Of a DNA stretch of 64,000 nt, positions 12,235 to 23,500 are shown piece after piece; position 1 is the stretch's first letter, and each line of letters starts with the position of its first letter. The DNA comes from Mytilus edulis (taxonomy: Eukaryota; Mollusca; Bivalvia; Mytilida; Mytilidae): assembly GCF_963676685.1 (NCBI RefSeq), contig NC_092345.1, forward strand, positions 25,009,585-25,073,584, read 5' to 3'. Below the pieces are notes generated by a model, which saw only the letters and a list, made by a program, of their open reading frames with translations, did no database searches and was not told where the DNA came from. The position numbers and the translations under genes are program-made.

Positions 12235-13109
12235 ATGTATGAGCCGGTGCATTTGCCTATCAATACGTTATTTACAATTGTACTTGTAAAATAGTCCCCG
12301 ATTTATCTTTATTATTTTGAATCGATCCTATATTTGTTTTGTACAAGTCTTCTCACTGTATTTGCATGTATAGATACGACTACTAATTGCATGTTCCTTT
12401 TATCGTAACGTAACGTGCCCTCCCAAATTCCCTTTTTTCACTGGTCACCGAATACGATTTATTACTGCGTTTGTGCTTGTGTACTGTTGATGTGGATTTA
12501 AATTAAAAGTTTGCTTGCCCTACCAGAGCACATTCTGTCTGAGTTTTGTTTGGGTTCGTGTTGCGACATCTTTTGTTTTCTCTGTATCATGTTTTGTAGG
12601 CTGTCCTGTATTTTACCATTGGGTTGTATGACTAAATTACTTCGACTTAACATGCGGTTTTCTTTATTGCATTTTTGGTAAATTTTCAGTGTACATGCAT
12701 AATTGGATATTTCTCATTTAGAGTTATTACGTGTAGTAGTACGCAAAAGGATTATGTGTTTATGCTTTGAAATGAGAATGAAACTATGATTACGCAAATA
12801 AATCGTTTTGTACAAACTGGTGAAACTGAACACAAAAAAATTACAAACTGTTTAAAAGAACACAAGATTTATTACTTTTACTATAATATATGTAAACCAC
12901 TTCTAGAATATGAATATTATACATAATTAATAATTCGTCGTCTATTAACTTCCAAGACTTAGTTTTTCTGTCAACATGGTCATGTTTCAAGTCTTTAAAC
13001 ATGTAAAAAAAAATGAAAAGTAATTATAAACACATTAACACAAAAGTATTGATATATATATGTAAGCATAGACATAATTATCAATAGAGCGATAATTGGG
13101 ACATTTTTT

Positions 13110-13115
13110 TTTATT
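13110..13115 (-). promoter_or_regulatory. AATAAA candidate polyadenylation signal for the first P450 gene
   Basis: The minus strand reads AATAAA 130 bases after the P450 stop codon. It is the first such hexamer in the transcript direction, so it is the most economical end for the mRNA. AT-rich sequence makes chance occurrence likely. Confidence 0.35.
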
Positions 13116-13245
13116 GACTCCGTACTTGAGCGTTACAAAAAAAACCCGCTAGTTCGACATTCAAGTCAGACCCTTTCTTGCTATTTGTTATTTACGAGCT
13201 TGTATCACCAGTCACGAATTTCAAACTCAAGTAGACAAACAGACA

Positions 13246-16200
13246 TCACCAAGGAACACATCGCACATTAAATGGAAGCGGTCCATGTGTAATGCCGAGA
13301 CTTCCGACTGTTGGGGGTGGCTGTTCTCCCACTGGTGGTAGGAACTTAAATTTTTGAACCATTGATGTTAAGAATAGAAACAATTCCATTCTGGCCAAAG
13401 ATTCGCCCAAGCATACACGTCTTCCTGTAAAATAAAAAGTGTTTGTTTTATAACTTTTCAGCATCATTTCTCCATTATACGAGACATATATAAATAGTAC
13501 CATTGTATTAGATTTTTTAAAGAAATTCGACCATTGATAAACACACAAGAGAGAGCGATATATTTATTATTTCATATTGTCTTTTGTCTAAAAACTAAAT
13601 ATCCACAAGAGCGCATTGCCTTCTTTGTAATATCATAAGTAGATTCTTCTGCTCCGAGTGACCGTACTATACTATTAATTTCAGGGGAGGAATCTAGTAC
13701 CATAATAATAATGTTTATACTGAATTCCAAATGTAAACAGGAGTATACCACTATAACCTTTTTTTAAACCTTAATATACAAGTTAACATCAACGTGCCAC
13801 TCAAATATTGAGTGCTATCGATATACATACAAATAAGGTGATATATAAATATATTGAAAAATCTCAGATTAATAATATTGCAGGGAGAAGGGCTTCGGGG
13901 TGGGTGGGTGTGGGAGGGGGGGGGGGGGGGGGGGGTAAAAACAGGGTTACCTAAAAGCAACTTTGAGTTTAATATACGATACTTTGTGACCAGTACATAC
14001 CTAAAGAAAATGGCATGATCTTATCCTGATTGCAGTACTTTCCCTCGTTGTTAATAAATCTTGTAGGGTCAAACTTTTCTGGATTAGGAAAGTTTTTCTC
14101 GTCATTCTGTACAGAATCAAGTACAGGAATAACAATCGCTCCCTTCGGTATTCTTCGATTCTCCAGAACGAGGTCCTCTGTGGCCATGTGGAACAAAGAC
14201 AAAGGAACTATATTTCCCAATCTCTGGGTTTCAGTAATCACAGCATTACAGTATGGTAAATCAGTTTTGTCGGTAAGAGTTGCCTGTCGATTTGATCCGA
14301 CAACGTTTTCGATTTCTTCATGCATTTTTTCTTGTATATTCATATTTTGCATCAAGAATAGTACTGCCCATGTAATTGTCGTGGAAGTTGTTTCTGTTCC
14401 TGCGGCAAACAAATCTAGTATGGTAAACTGTAGCTGGTCATCTACAAAAGAAAATAATGTCTTCTAAAATTTGAAGAAAAAAAATTATATCAATTTGTGT
14501 GGATTAACACTGAATTATACATTCGAACGAAAATCGTGTATATACGTGGAGCTGTAAACTGAAATATAAGATAGCGCTTACCCCTTTTGACATATTTGTT
14601 TAGTTAATACTTTGTCAAAAGAATATTTGTTTGATTTATATATTGCTTCACATGCATGATGATATAGGATCTAAGGAATGCACTATTTTGTATTTACTGG
14701 CACTCATAATCATATTTTTTTATGATAATACACAGACAGAATAGAGAATGAGATATTGTTATTGCATGCGATTGGTTGAAAAGATTTGATTGCACTTTGT
14801 GCAATCATTACGCTATAAACGGTGCGTTACTGACAATGAATAATCACCACGACTACAAACCTTCAAAATCGGTTCCCTCCTCCTCTTTGTGCTTCATCTC
14901 TTCCAACAAGAAAGCGTCAATAAAATCTCTTGCGTCGTTTTCATCCAATGTCTGCCTATGTTCTTCTATTTCTTCTTTAACAGCTTGCTCCAGTATGGCT
15001 TTGTTTTTAAACGAACGCTTGATGAGGAACATATCACCAGGAACGTACTGTAGAAATGGAAGCATATCAACAAGTGGTCCATACGGATTTGAAATTTCCT
15101 CTCCAACTAGGTTCACCGCCTGAGTAAAACCTTCGTCGTCGTAACTGAAGGTCTTGCCTACAGTTATAGAACATATAACATTGGACACACTTCTGTTTAT
15201 TAGTCCAGCAAGTCCCATAGGTTTTCCATTTTCCTTTTCTAAAATTTCAATAAAATTTTTATTTTCTTCTAATATCTTGGTCTCCATACTCCTCTTGCCA
15301 AAACCAAAAACTCTGAGAGCTGCCAGGGCGAAAGTCCTTTGACCCTTCCATCGGTGACCATTGGAGGATACGATTCCTGAAAATATAATGGACAGCTTCA
15401 TAGGGAAATTTACATGACAAAATCCCCATACGCGTACACACTTTAAGATTGTTTTCTTTTCTTTGACATGCTATATCAGCTAGTTAACTTTAAATTAATC
15501 AATAAATTTTATAGAGACACAATACAAATATATCATAAAATGTATCAACTTAAATTTAACATACGCAATTTAATGTTAAGATTGAATGTCGCTTAAACAT
15601 GTTAAATACATGTATATAAACAAGACCGTTGATCGTACATCATTGTTTTTATTAATTTCAAGCGGAATATTTTATCAAAACAAAACGTTTGTTTTTATTA
15701 TTATTCATTTAGTCATTGAACAATTAATGATCCTAAACAAGCAATAAACTTTAAAATATAAGAATATACCATAGAAATATCTGAATTTATTCAACTTCAA
15801 TGCCCTGAATATTGATATTTTAAAGTAGGGCGAACGGACTCTATGGACAAACGAACTCAGGGCGAACGGACACAGGGCGAACATGTCATTAGGGCGAACA
15901 TACCCGATACCACTGTTTAAAGCGGTCTTACACGCTCTTAATCGTCCCGAATATACAACAAGTACACGTTGTAAACATGGTAAAATTGATGATAAACTAA
16001 ATAAAATTGTCAGAAAGAAATTTAAATTCTTAAACTTTATCATACCTTTAAGGCATGTATGACAAACAAACCGTAAATCTCGTTCTTGTTTTTTTTTTAT
16101 TAGATAAACGCTTTTTTTCACTTAATAAACTGTTTCCATAATTTTTGTATAACGTTTACGAATAACAAGTTTTAATGTTTAGGTCATCATGGTCATAGTG

Positions 16201-16660
16201 ATTTATCTACATGTATTACGATTCAAATGATACTCAAATGATTATACGGACATCACGGACATAGCCGATGTTTATTTGCATAGTAAAATGACCTATAGCA
16301 ATAATTATTCAATTATTGAATATTCAACCTACCTCGCCGTTCTGACAACACCTTAATGCTGAACGTATCTGGTCTGTCTGACAACACGTCAGCATTCTTC
16401 ACAAATGCCTCCTTCAGGAGGTCATAACCATTAACAAACACAATCCAGTAAGGTCCAAGAGACAAGCTGTACAAATCACCATATTGTTTTCTCAAATTTC
16501 TCGAAACTTGCAATAGATCTCCCCCGAATAAAGCAGGAATGTTTCCAATCAGTGGAAGAGGTGTAGGTCCCGGTGGTAAATCTCCGGGTCTCTTTGATCG
16601 AACCCATAAGAAAGTTAATAGAACTATTAAAATCACCAATGTCAAACTAACTCCATCCAT
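13246..16660 (-). CDS. Cytochrome P450, clan 2 (CYP2-like), complete four-exon gene
   Basis: Predicted coding exons, in transcript order: 16660-16333, 15376-14861, 14441-14001, 13424-13246, joined in phase 1 each time, giving 487 residues, the usual microsomal P450 length. The N-terminus is a membrane anchor (about residues 4-20) followed by the proline hinge [12 protein letters not shown], so it should sit in the endoplasmic reticulum. Hallmarks: helix C W-x-x-x-R (WKGQR), helix I AGTETT (295-300), ExxR as ETQR (352-355), the FDPTRF meander motif, and the haem loop [11 protein letters not shown] with Cys433. Members of this clan are monooxygenases of xenobiotics, fatty acids or steroids using P450 reductase; the substrate cannot be read from sequence. 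The ATG at 16660 is chosen because the anchor starts directly behind it. A paralogue with the same intron positions lies 4 kb upstream on the same strand, so this is a tandem cluster. Intron 3 holds a G20 tract. All splice borders are GT..AG. Confidence 0.93.
13916..13935. repeat. Poly(G) tract, 20 bases, within P450 intron 3
   Basis: G20 preceded by GGTGGGTGGGTGTGGGA on the plus strand (13897-13915). The run of G-triplets plus G20 has strong G-quadruplex potential. It lies about 65 bases from the donor of exon 3, on the template strand of the gene. Confidence 0.85.
15815..15905. repeat. Short degenerate repeats built on GGGCGAAC
   Basis: GGGCGAACGGAC, GGGCGAACGGAC, GGGCGAACATG and GGGCGAACATAC follow each other at irregular spacing within the first intron of the P450 gene. 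I recall such runs as a low-complexity class in mussels. No function is inferred. Confidence 0.5.
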
Positions 16661-16935
16661 TTTTTGTCAGCTAGCTTTCTTGCAATAATAAATTCTGACA
16701 GTGCAATATTCAGTCAGAAAATATTCAATATTCTTTTTCAGGTTTCAGCTAAATATTGATGCTCGCGAATTTTCCTTTGTTTGCAAGCTATTTTGTAAAC
16801 AAACTTGTAGGTCAATGAACACTGACCACTCGGTGTTAGCATGTAGTGGTCATTTAATACGGTCAGCTGGATATAATAAAATCAAGGTCAAGTATTTATG
16901 TCATTATGTAATGCCAGTCATGGTATAAATGGACA
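16661..16935 (-). promoter_or_regulatory. Putative upstream region of the first P450 with nuclear-receptor half-sites
   Basis: Upstream of the ATG are TGTAGGTCA (plus 16806-16814) and TCAAGGTCA (plus 16882-16890), the extended half-site forms bound by monomeric nuclear receptors of the ROR/NR4A and FTZ-F1/ERR types, together with plain GGTCA cores at about 16850 and 16861. A TATAAA-like stretch sits at about 16924-16928. Nuclear receptors commonly control P450 genes, so the cluster is plausible, but half-sites are short and may be chance. No transcription start can be read. Confidence 0.25.
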
Positions 16936-17559
16936 TACATCTGGACTTACCTATATCGCATCGGTCAAGCGAAACACATCTTTAAAATAAGCTTTTCTTT
17001 CATTGTTTGTTACTAAAGCACAAAAAGATAAATATATTTTGATAAAATTAAATCAAAACCGATTAATGAGTTATCTAGAAAAATTAAAATTAAATCTCCA
17101 AACAAAAGGATCGAGTTTTAATAATTATCGATCTTATCATTACAAGAGAAAATATTATCAATTTCTTATCATGCTTGTCCTGTTGTGTTGTCAAGGTTGA
17201 AAGTTGAAGTTTAAGGTCAAGTTCAAAGATTGATTTCAATTCGATATTAAATGAACTATATAATCACGCACTAAAATGAGCTTTTCAAATCGACTGTTAC
17301 AAATGAATATGTATACACGTGTATTCCTCCCAATTTATAGCTAGTATTTTTATCTGTGCAAATAAATATTTCGAGATCTAAGTTTTAAAGGGTATATTCA
17401 ATGTATGACGGCAATTCCGGGTGTAGTAAGTATAGGTTAACAATATCCATATTTAATTCTTGAATTATATATGTTTCATTTTTAAACGTTTAAAAAAAAA
17501 ATACTCATTACACAAACTTACAAAAAAATCAAAACAAACAAAACGGTAAAAAGATAAAA

Positions 17560-17655
17560 TTGAGAATGGAAATGGGGAATGTGTCAAAGAGACAACAACC
17601 CGACCATAGAGCAGACAACAGCAGAAGGTCACCAACAGGTCTTCAATGTAATGTA
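17560..17655 (+). repeat. Dispersed repeat 'GGGGAATGTGTCAAAGAGAC', copy 1
   Basis: The segment GAATGGAAATGGGGAATGTG, then TCAAAGAGACAACAACCCGA, then CAGAAGGTCACCAACAGGTC and TTCAA, matches the copy at 50735-50845 (GAGACTGGAAACAGGGAATG, CCTGTGGTCACCAATTGCC, TTCAACGCAGCG). It is non-coding and I recall it as abundant in mussels. Confidence 0.55.
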
Positions 17656-17835
17656 AAGCTACTGTTATTAATAAAAACTTATCGGTGGTACATGTAGCTT
17701 AATACATAAATATTTCATAGAAATTATAAAAGATTCAAATTAATGAATTTCATTTTAAAAATGGTTTTAAAGTTTGAGTTAAAAGTCTCCCTCGTCCAAG
17801 GTAAAATGATATATATATAATTAATATCTATAACA

Positions 17836-17932
17836 ATAAGAAGTGTGGTATAATTGCCAATAAGACAACTTTCCATTCAATAACATAGAGGTTAAAACAA
17901 CTATTATAAAACACCATATACGGCCTTCAACA
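17836..17932 (+). repeat. Dispersed repeat 'GTGGTATNATTGCCAATNAGACAACT', copy 1
   Basis: AAGTGTGGTATAATTGCCAA and TAAGACAACTTTCCATTC at the left, ACGGCCTTCAACA at the right. Other copies lie at 29645-29960, 36045-36215 (minus), 39596-39780 and 42890-42975. Confidence 0.6.
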
Positions 17933-18570
17933 GATATTCTGTATCCTCAGTCACACATTCAGGATTTGACTTCCGTTCTAAAAAAAGGACCATTCCCGAT
18001 TAAAATTTGACAAAAAGTCTGATAAAGATCCTTTCATTCGAGGCTAGAAATTAAAAAAAAAATGTAAAACATTTAAATTTTATCACGATAATGTTCAGGA
18101 AGCGTCCCAATCACCCCCGTTCTCAATTCGATTTGCATCTTTGGACTGGTAATACAGGACAGTAAATGTTCTGACTTCGTCCAGATTCTACCTAATGCGA
18201 TGTAAAGATCTATAGACACAGTCAGCTAGGAAGGCAATGTAAAATGTCTCCAGATCATGCCTGTTCCACAGGACACAACCCAGACCACACAGGACATTTT
18301 TTCATATATCCAATACGAGTGTATCCTGACTAGACTTAAACGGCCGAGTTTCCCGAATGTTACGGGACATAACTGTCAGGAATGACCTTCCCGTTAAGAA
18401 CATATACGATCCCGTGAAAAAAAAAGTAGGACATTCCAAACCATTGAGAATACTTAGTCTAGTAGTAACCGACGTTTTCACGTTTTAATGTCGTAGCGAT
18501 GTCTTACTCTAAACGAAAGCTATGCACAATCGGCTATGTTGGAAAGCAGCTCTCTCTCTCTCTCTATATA

Positions 18571-19866
18571 TATACACATGGAAAAAAGTATTGCAACACC
18601 TTGATTTTTTAAAATTTGAAAAATCAGCCTCTTTTTTTGGATGGAATATAATAAAATATTTGTATAATATTATTGAAACATAGTTTATGATAACATTGGC
18701 ATTGAAACGAACAAAAAATGTTTGAAAAAAAAATGATTGATATAACCGCAATTTTAATAACAAAATGAAGTGTTTTTTGTACAAAAAAATGCATTTTACA
18801 ACTTTTACTGTAGTCGAACCTTACAATGTCAGACATTTCAAAATTATTCTTCAGATGACTGTTCACATCATGGTTGATCGTTATACGCCAAAGAATTAGT
18901 ACTTTGTGCGCAGCCTCCATTCAAACGGATAACCGCATCTAAACGTCTTCTGATTCCTGCCAAAAATCGACTAATTTGTTGCTAAGGTAGCAGCAACCAT
19001 TTCTGACGAAGAGCATTGTTTATTTCATGATGTGTTTGAACTGGTGTGTCCTTTCGCGCACGTTCCGCCCAATAGTGTTCCATATATGCTCGATATGGTT
19101 CAAATCCGGGCTACGATCCGTCCAAGGAAGATGGACCGAGTTCCATTGGAACAATGGATCTTCCTCCACGATGCTAATTTTCAACTTTAGCGAGCTCTGC
19201 ACTACATTGGATACGTAAAACTGTGTGTCTGTTTGTAAGCAAAGGTCTCTGAAATGGTCTTATCGCACGATAACCAGTAGCGATGAGTCGATCACGAACA
19301 GTTCTTGTTAAAAGACTCCTGTATGTCCACCACTCTCTTTTTAGAATTGTATTGTATGCAATGGGTTTCCTTCTGACCAACCTTCATTATGCTTGATTTT
19401 CTCTAGCAAATGGTATAGGGGGTCTTCTTTATCTCGGAAGGTCTTGAACATCGTTTAGTGCCTTATTTTTAACTCAAAACGACTTATAGTGGAATGGTGA
19501 TGACCAAGAATACGTGCAGTTGTTACAGCGACATCCCTGTTTCTCTCATGCTGATAATGTGCCATCTTGCTGCAGTTTAGAGTTGTCGAGGACCCATTAC
19601 AAGGTGTCATTCACATAACTTTAAAAACTTGGTTATTTAAAGTGTTGAAAACAATGAGGATGAAAACATCTGTTTTGCTGTTTACGGATACAGTAGCTGC
19701 ATGTGCAGATACAAACTTATCGATTCGATATTTATTGATTAAGCTCAGGTGATACTTAAATAATGATTAAGTTGTTCCATTTTACTAAATTATATCACAA
19801 AAAAATAAAAAGTGTTTTTTTTATTTCAATTTCAATTTGTTGTTGCAATACTTTTTTCCATGTGTA
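18571..19866 (-). mobile_element. Tc1/mariner-type transposon with intact ends and deleted catalytic core
   Basis: Inverted terminal repeats of 26 bp (TACACATGGAAAAAAGTATT and GCAACA) occupy 18571-18596 and 19841-19866 and are perfect; both are flanked by TA. Minus-strand frames read as Tc1 transposase: a helix-turn-helix region with TVRDRLIATG and RPFQRPLLTNRHT (about 19380-19180), then PWTDRSPDLNHIEHIW (about 19130-19080), which carries the third catalytic acidic residue, then a C-terminal RRRLDAVI-type end near 18910-18960. The stretch that should carry the first two catalytic aspartates (FSDES and DNAP-type motifs) is absent: the N-terminal part runs straight into the C-terminal part at about 19180. 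Further frameshifts and stops are present. The copy is therefore dead as an enzyme source but its ends could still be mobilised in trans. Confidence 0.85.
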
Positions 19867-20234
19867 TATAATATACAAGTCTAAATTGAAAACTACGTTC
19901 AAACCTATGACTGCGTTGGATAAAAACCGCAATTTTTATACGTGTGCATGTAAAACAAATTTCATTGTAGAAGGGTTTAAATACCGTGAGCACAAACAAC
20001 ATTTTCCAAAAGACCAAAAAAGTGAAGAAGTATATTTAAACAAAACGCATTTGACTAACAGGTCGAACAACTGATTTTCTTTAACCCTGCTGACTGCCAT
20101 TGGCAATTGCCAAATAAAATTGATCACAAGATGAAACAAAATGGATCTTAATATAAATTTAATACTAAACAGAAAACAATTAACTTGTGGCCACGATGTT
20201 ATGCCACAAACATAAGGTGTTAATATTTTTTTGT
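19867..20234. other. Spacer between Tc1 element and hammerhead motif
   Basis: Both strands carry open frames of about 60-100 codons here, but they overlap each other and show no family I recognise. No supported gene. Confidence 0.35.
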
Positions 20235-20278
20235 ACACCAGATCCGCATTTCGACAATATATGTCTCTTCAGTGATGT
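20235..20278 (-). ncRNA. Type I hammerhead ribozyme motif, apparently intact
   Basis: Minus-strand order: helix I 5' arm ACAUCA (20278-20273), core CUGAAGA (20272-20266, fits CUGANGA), helix II GACA-UAUAU-UGUC (20265-20253), GAAA (20252-20249), short helix III with AU/AU closing a GCGG loop, cleavage triplet AUC (C at 20241), then helix I 3' arm UGGUGU (20240-20235), which pairs with ACAUCA over six positions (one G-U). All invariant core bases are present. Type I hammerheads with tiny helix III are known from animal retrozymes and Penelope-like elements, which process circular or multimeric RNA. It lies 316 bases downstream of the second P450 coding end, on the same strand, so it could fall in that gene's 3' untranslated region or read-through RNA. 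Activity is inferred, not shown; a two-pair helix III usually works best as a dimer. Confidence 0.7.
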
Positions 20279-20511
20279 TAGGGATCGAAACGGTATATAT
20301 ATATATACATACGCATACTTTTTGTCCTTTAAAGATAAAACAAATAAAAATTATAATGGAGATAAACACCACTTTTTGATATTAAAAATTATTTAGTGAT
20401 GGATATGCTCTGAAACAAAACAAAACATACAATACTTTTTGATTAATGTCGTCATGATCAAAGTGAAGAATATGCTCTAAATCAAAACTAAACATACAAA
20501 ACATGTCGTCT

Positions 20512-20551
20512 GCGGATAAACCGAGAACAAATATGTGCCTATCCGCAGTGA
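20512..20551. repeat. Small hairpin downstream of the second P450 gene
   Basis: CTGCGGATA (20512-20520) and TATCCGCAG (about 20542-20550) are perfect inverted repeats around a loop of about 21 bases. It lies about 45 bases after the P450 stop codon in the transcript direction, so it would form in the 3' untranslated RNA if transcription extends this far. Confidence 0.45.
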
Positions 20552-20593
20552 ATAAATGTATACAGAAAATTGTCACCAATATGCCTTCTTTTA

Positions 20594-23500
20594 TTACCAG
20601 TCAACAAATCGTACAGAATAGGGTGTTGGCGAATACGTAATTCCTAATTTTCCTTCTATGTTAGGAGGTAACTGTCCTTCTGGTAAAATTTTGTACCGAG
20701 TTACTATTGCTGTCAGAAATAAAAACAACTCCATCCTCGCTAGAGATTCGCCTGGACAAACCCGTCTTCCTGCAGATACACGTCACATGATCAATATAAA
20801 AGAAAAAAACATAGATAATTAAATTATTTTACTTTGGCCTTTATGAATTTTGATTTGTACTATTTGATTCTAGTCTTACACAAGTTTGACCAAACAACAT
20901 TTTTTGGGGGGAATAATTACGAACTCTCATCTCTTTTATACCTTAGACTTCGAAAACAATGGTAGCTTGGTACCGTCAACAAACATGCGTACAACTGATT
21001 AGTTCTTGTTTATATTAGGTACACTTTTACACCGAGTTATAATGCTTTAATTAAAAACCAAGAGTTCCATCATGGATAACCTCGCCTACAATTTGATTAA
21101 TTTCATTATCAAAGAAAGATCACTCAATGGTTAAAAGTCAAAAACGAAGGTTTGTTCGTTTGTCAAGTACCTAACAAAGTTAGTTTGTTTCTCGAGACGG
21201 ATCTAGTACTGTTTATTGCTATTTATATTAGTATGAAATTCAAAACAGTGTAGCTGTGGCCATTGATTGACCCATCAAAATCATCCATTGACTGGGACAA
21301 TTTACGTGAACGTTTGTCTGTAACAACCACTGTTCATGACGTACCTACGATAGACATTTAAACTGTGGGGTCAACAAAGGTTTCTTAACGCCTTTAATTA
21401 TAAAATAATTTGAAAAATTAATCAGGAATAACCTTTGTGTTTTGATTTATATAATTGATATAAATCAAAATATCGTGTTATTTCTGATTAATTTTTCGAA
21501 TTACTTTATTTAGGTGTTGAGAACCTTTGGTGACCCCATAGTTTAAGTGTCTTTAAAAAGTACATAGTGAGCATTGGTCGTTACATACAAACGTTCACCT
21601 AAATTGTCCCAGTCAATGAATGATTTTAATGTGTCAATCAATGGCCACAGCTACACTGTTTTGAATTTCATACTATTGTATTTTCTATCTACGAATGACA
21701 ATAGTAGTAAAAGGCAGTATCAATCCCTTTTGTATAATTTGTTTATGTGATATTCAAGAATATTTGCAAATAAATATTGATTGACACTGGAGATCGAAAA
21801 CTTTAATGTTTCTACAGAACAACAAAAATAAATGTTATACTCAAATTATATAACTATTTAGGAGTGTATCTCGACCAGTAGGAAATTGATATAAATTCTA
21901 AACATTCACGTCACACCCTGTTTCCAAAAAATTGGTTGTTGTCGAAAAAAAATATATAACCAGTAGAACGTTTAGTGAATTGACTTGTTTTAAATGTAGA
22001 TGAAAAAATAAATAGGTTTTATTTGGAAAAATGTGGATGACGATTGATAAATTAATGTAAAGAACATGTTAATCTGATAAGTATGTTAACCCTGATTTCT
22101 ACTGAGCAGGATTTATAACGTGCTAGTTCACAGAGTAACAATCTGCTGGAACACATGTAACCATAACAACGCATATTCTGAATAAGAGTCTACCAATCTT
22201 TGCTCTAAATGCCGCGGTGTCAGCAGAGAAGTAACACATGTTATCTGTTCTTTCATTTGAGCTAACCAAAGATACCGAACCTACGACTTCCCGCACTCGA
22301 GGATAGCACGCTTTCGAGAGACCCTCGACGTGCTGAAGGCTAACAGTTAGGAAAATTAGAAGCAAAGGGGTACTTAATAAATTAGTTGGAGGCATTTGGA
22401 TGTTTTCTGCTGCTCTTTGTCGGGCTGTTGTTACTTTGACACATTTGAGTTAAACCATGCCACATACTTCGATATATCAAATTATCTATAAAAAAATCTC
22501 AGGTTTTATAGAAACCTTCAGTAATTGATTTAAGTTACATCATGACGGGCTGTTTTGCCCAACAGGCTGAAGCTTGCAATCACTCGCTAGCAGCAACTTC
22601 ATTAGCAGCCAACTTGCCGGGTTTTTTTTCCCGCTTAGGGATTTGTTAATGACGGTAGATATTTGTTATTACTTGTAACTTGTACGAATCGTTTTTTGTT
22701 TGAAAATGACATTTAGACACTTGTTTTTTGTTTAGGAACATACCCTTATACCTTTTACTTATAACAATATTCAACGATTTTGACATTGACATAGTACGTT
22801 ATTTAGGAATTTAATCTATGGACTCGTAAAGCAACTCATTGTGCACTATCATATTTAGTATTAAAGCAAAAAAAAAAAAGAGTTTTGAATGATTATAAAA
22901 TTATATACTATAAAGGAACATACCAAGTGAAAATGACAGAACATTCTCTCTACTTTTGTTGAGCTTGCCATTATCATCTAAATATCTGCTTGGATCAAAA
23001 TTATTGGAATCTGGAAATTTATTCTCCTCATGCAAGGTTGCGTTTATGTTGGGAATCACGATCGACCCTTTTGGTATTCTATAATTATTAAGCACAAAAT
23101 CTTCAGTGACCGTATGAGGAAGAGAAAATGGTATGATATTACCAAGACGCAATGTCTCGGTTATAACACTTTCGCAGTACGGTAGGTTGTTTCTATCGTT
23201 TAGCAACGGCTGACGATTGGGACCAACAACTTCCGTCAATTCATTTCGTAACTTCTCTTGAACATCCGGGTTATTAACTAGATAAATAATTGCCCATAGG
23301 ATGCTACTCGCTGTAGTGTCAGTTCCAGCTCCAAACAGATCTAGCACAACACCCTCTAGGTTGTCCTCTGTATAATATACATAAAACATATTAATTATTT
23401 TGATTGTATTTTTAAATGAAAACACCATTCCCACATTTATATTTGTGTTTAACTCTTAAACTGGACATCGATTTGTTTTTCGCTATGGAATTAATCATTC

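Larger units (their letters stand above)
11883..13245. other. 3' flank of the first P450 gene with repeat relics
   Basis: It contains a C22 tract, and at about 12505-12600 a degenerate plus-strand copy of the retroelement 3' tail seen intact at 45994-46268 and 57345-57522 (GAGCACATTCTG ... TTTGGGTTCGTGTTG ... CTGTATCATG). No gene is visible. Confidence 0.4.
16936..18570. other. Spacer between the P450 genes, with two repeat copies
   Basis: No gene is recognised. Two dispersed repeats are listed separately. AAGGTCAAGTTCAAAG at about 17213-17228 is a direct pair of nuclear-receptor-like half-sites. The region around 18100-18480 is less AT-rich but holds no open frame. Confidence 0.4.
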
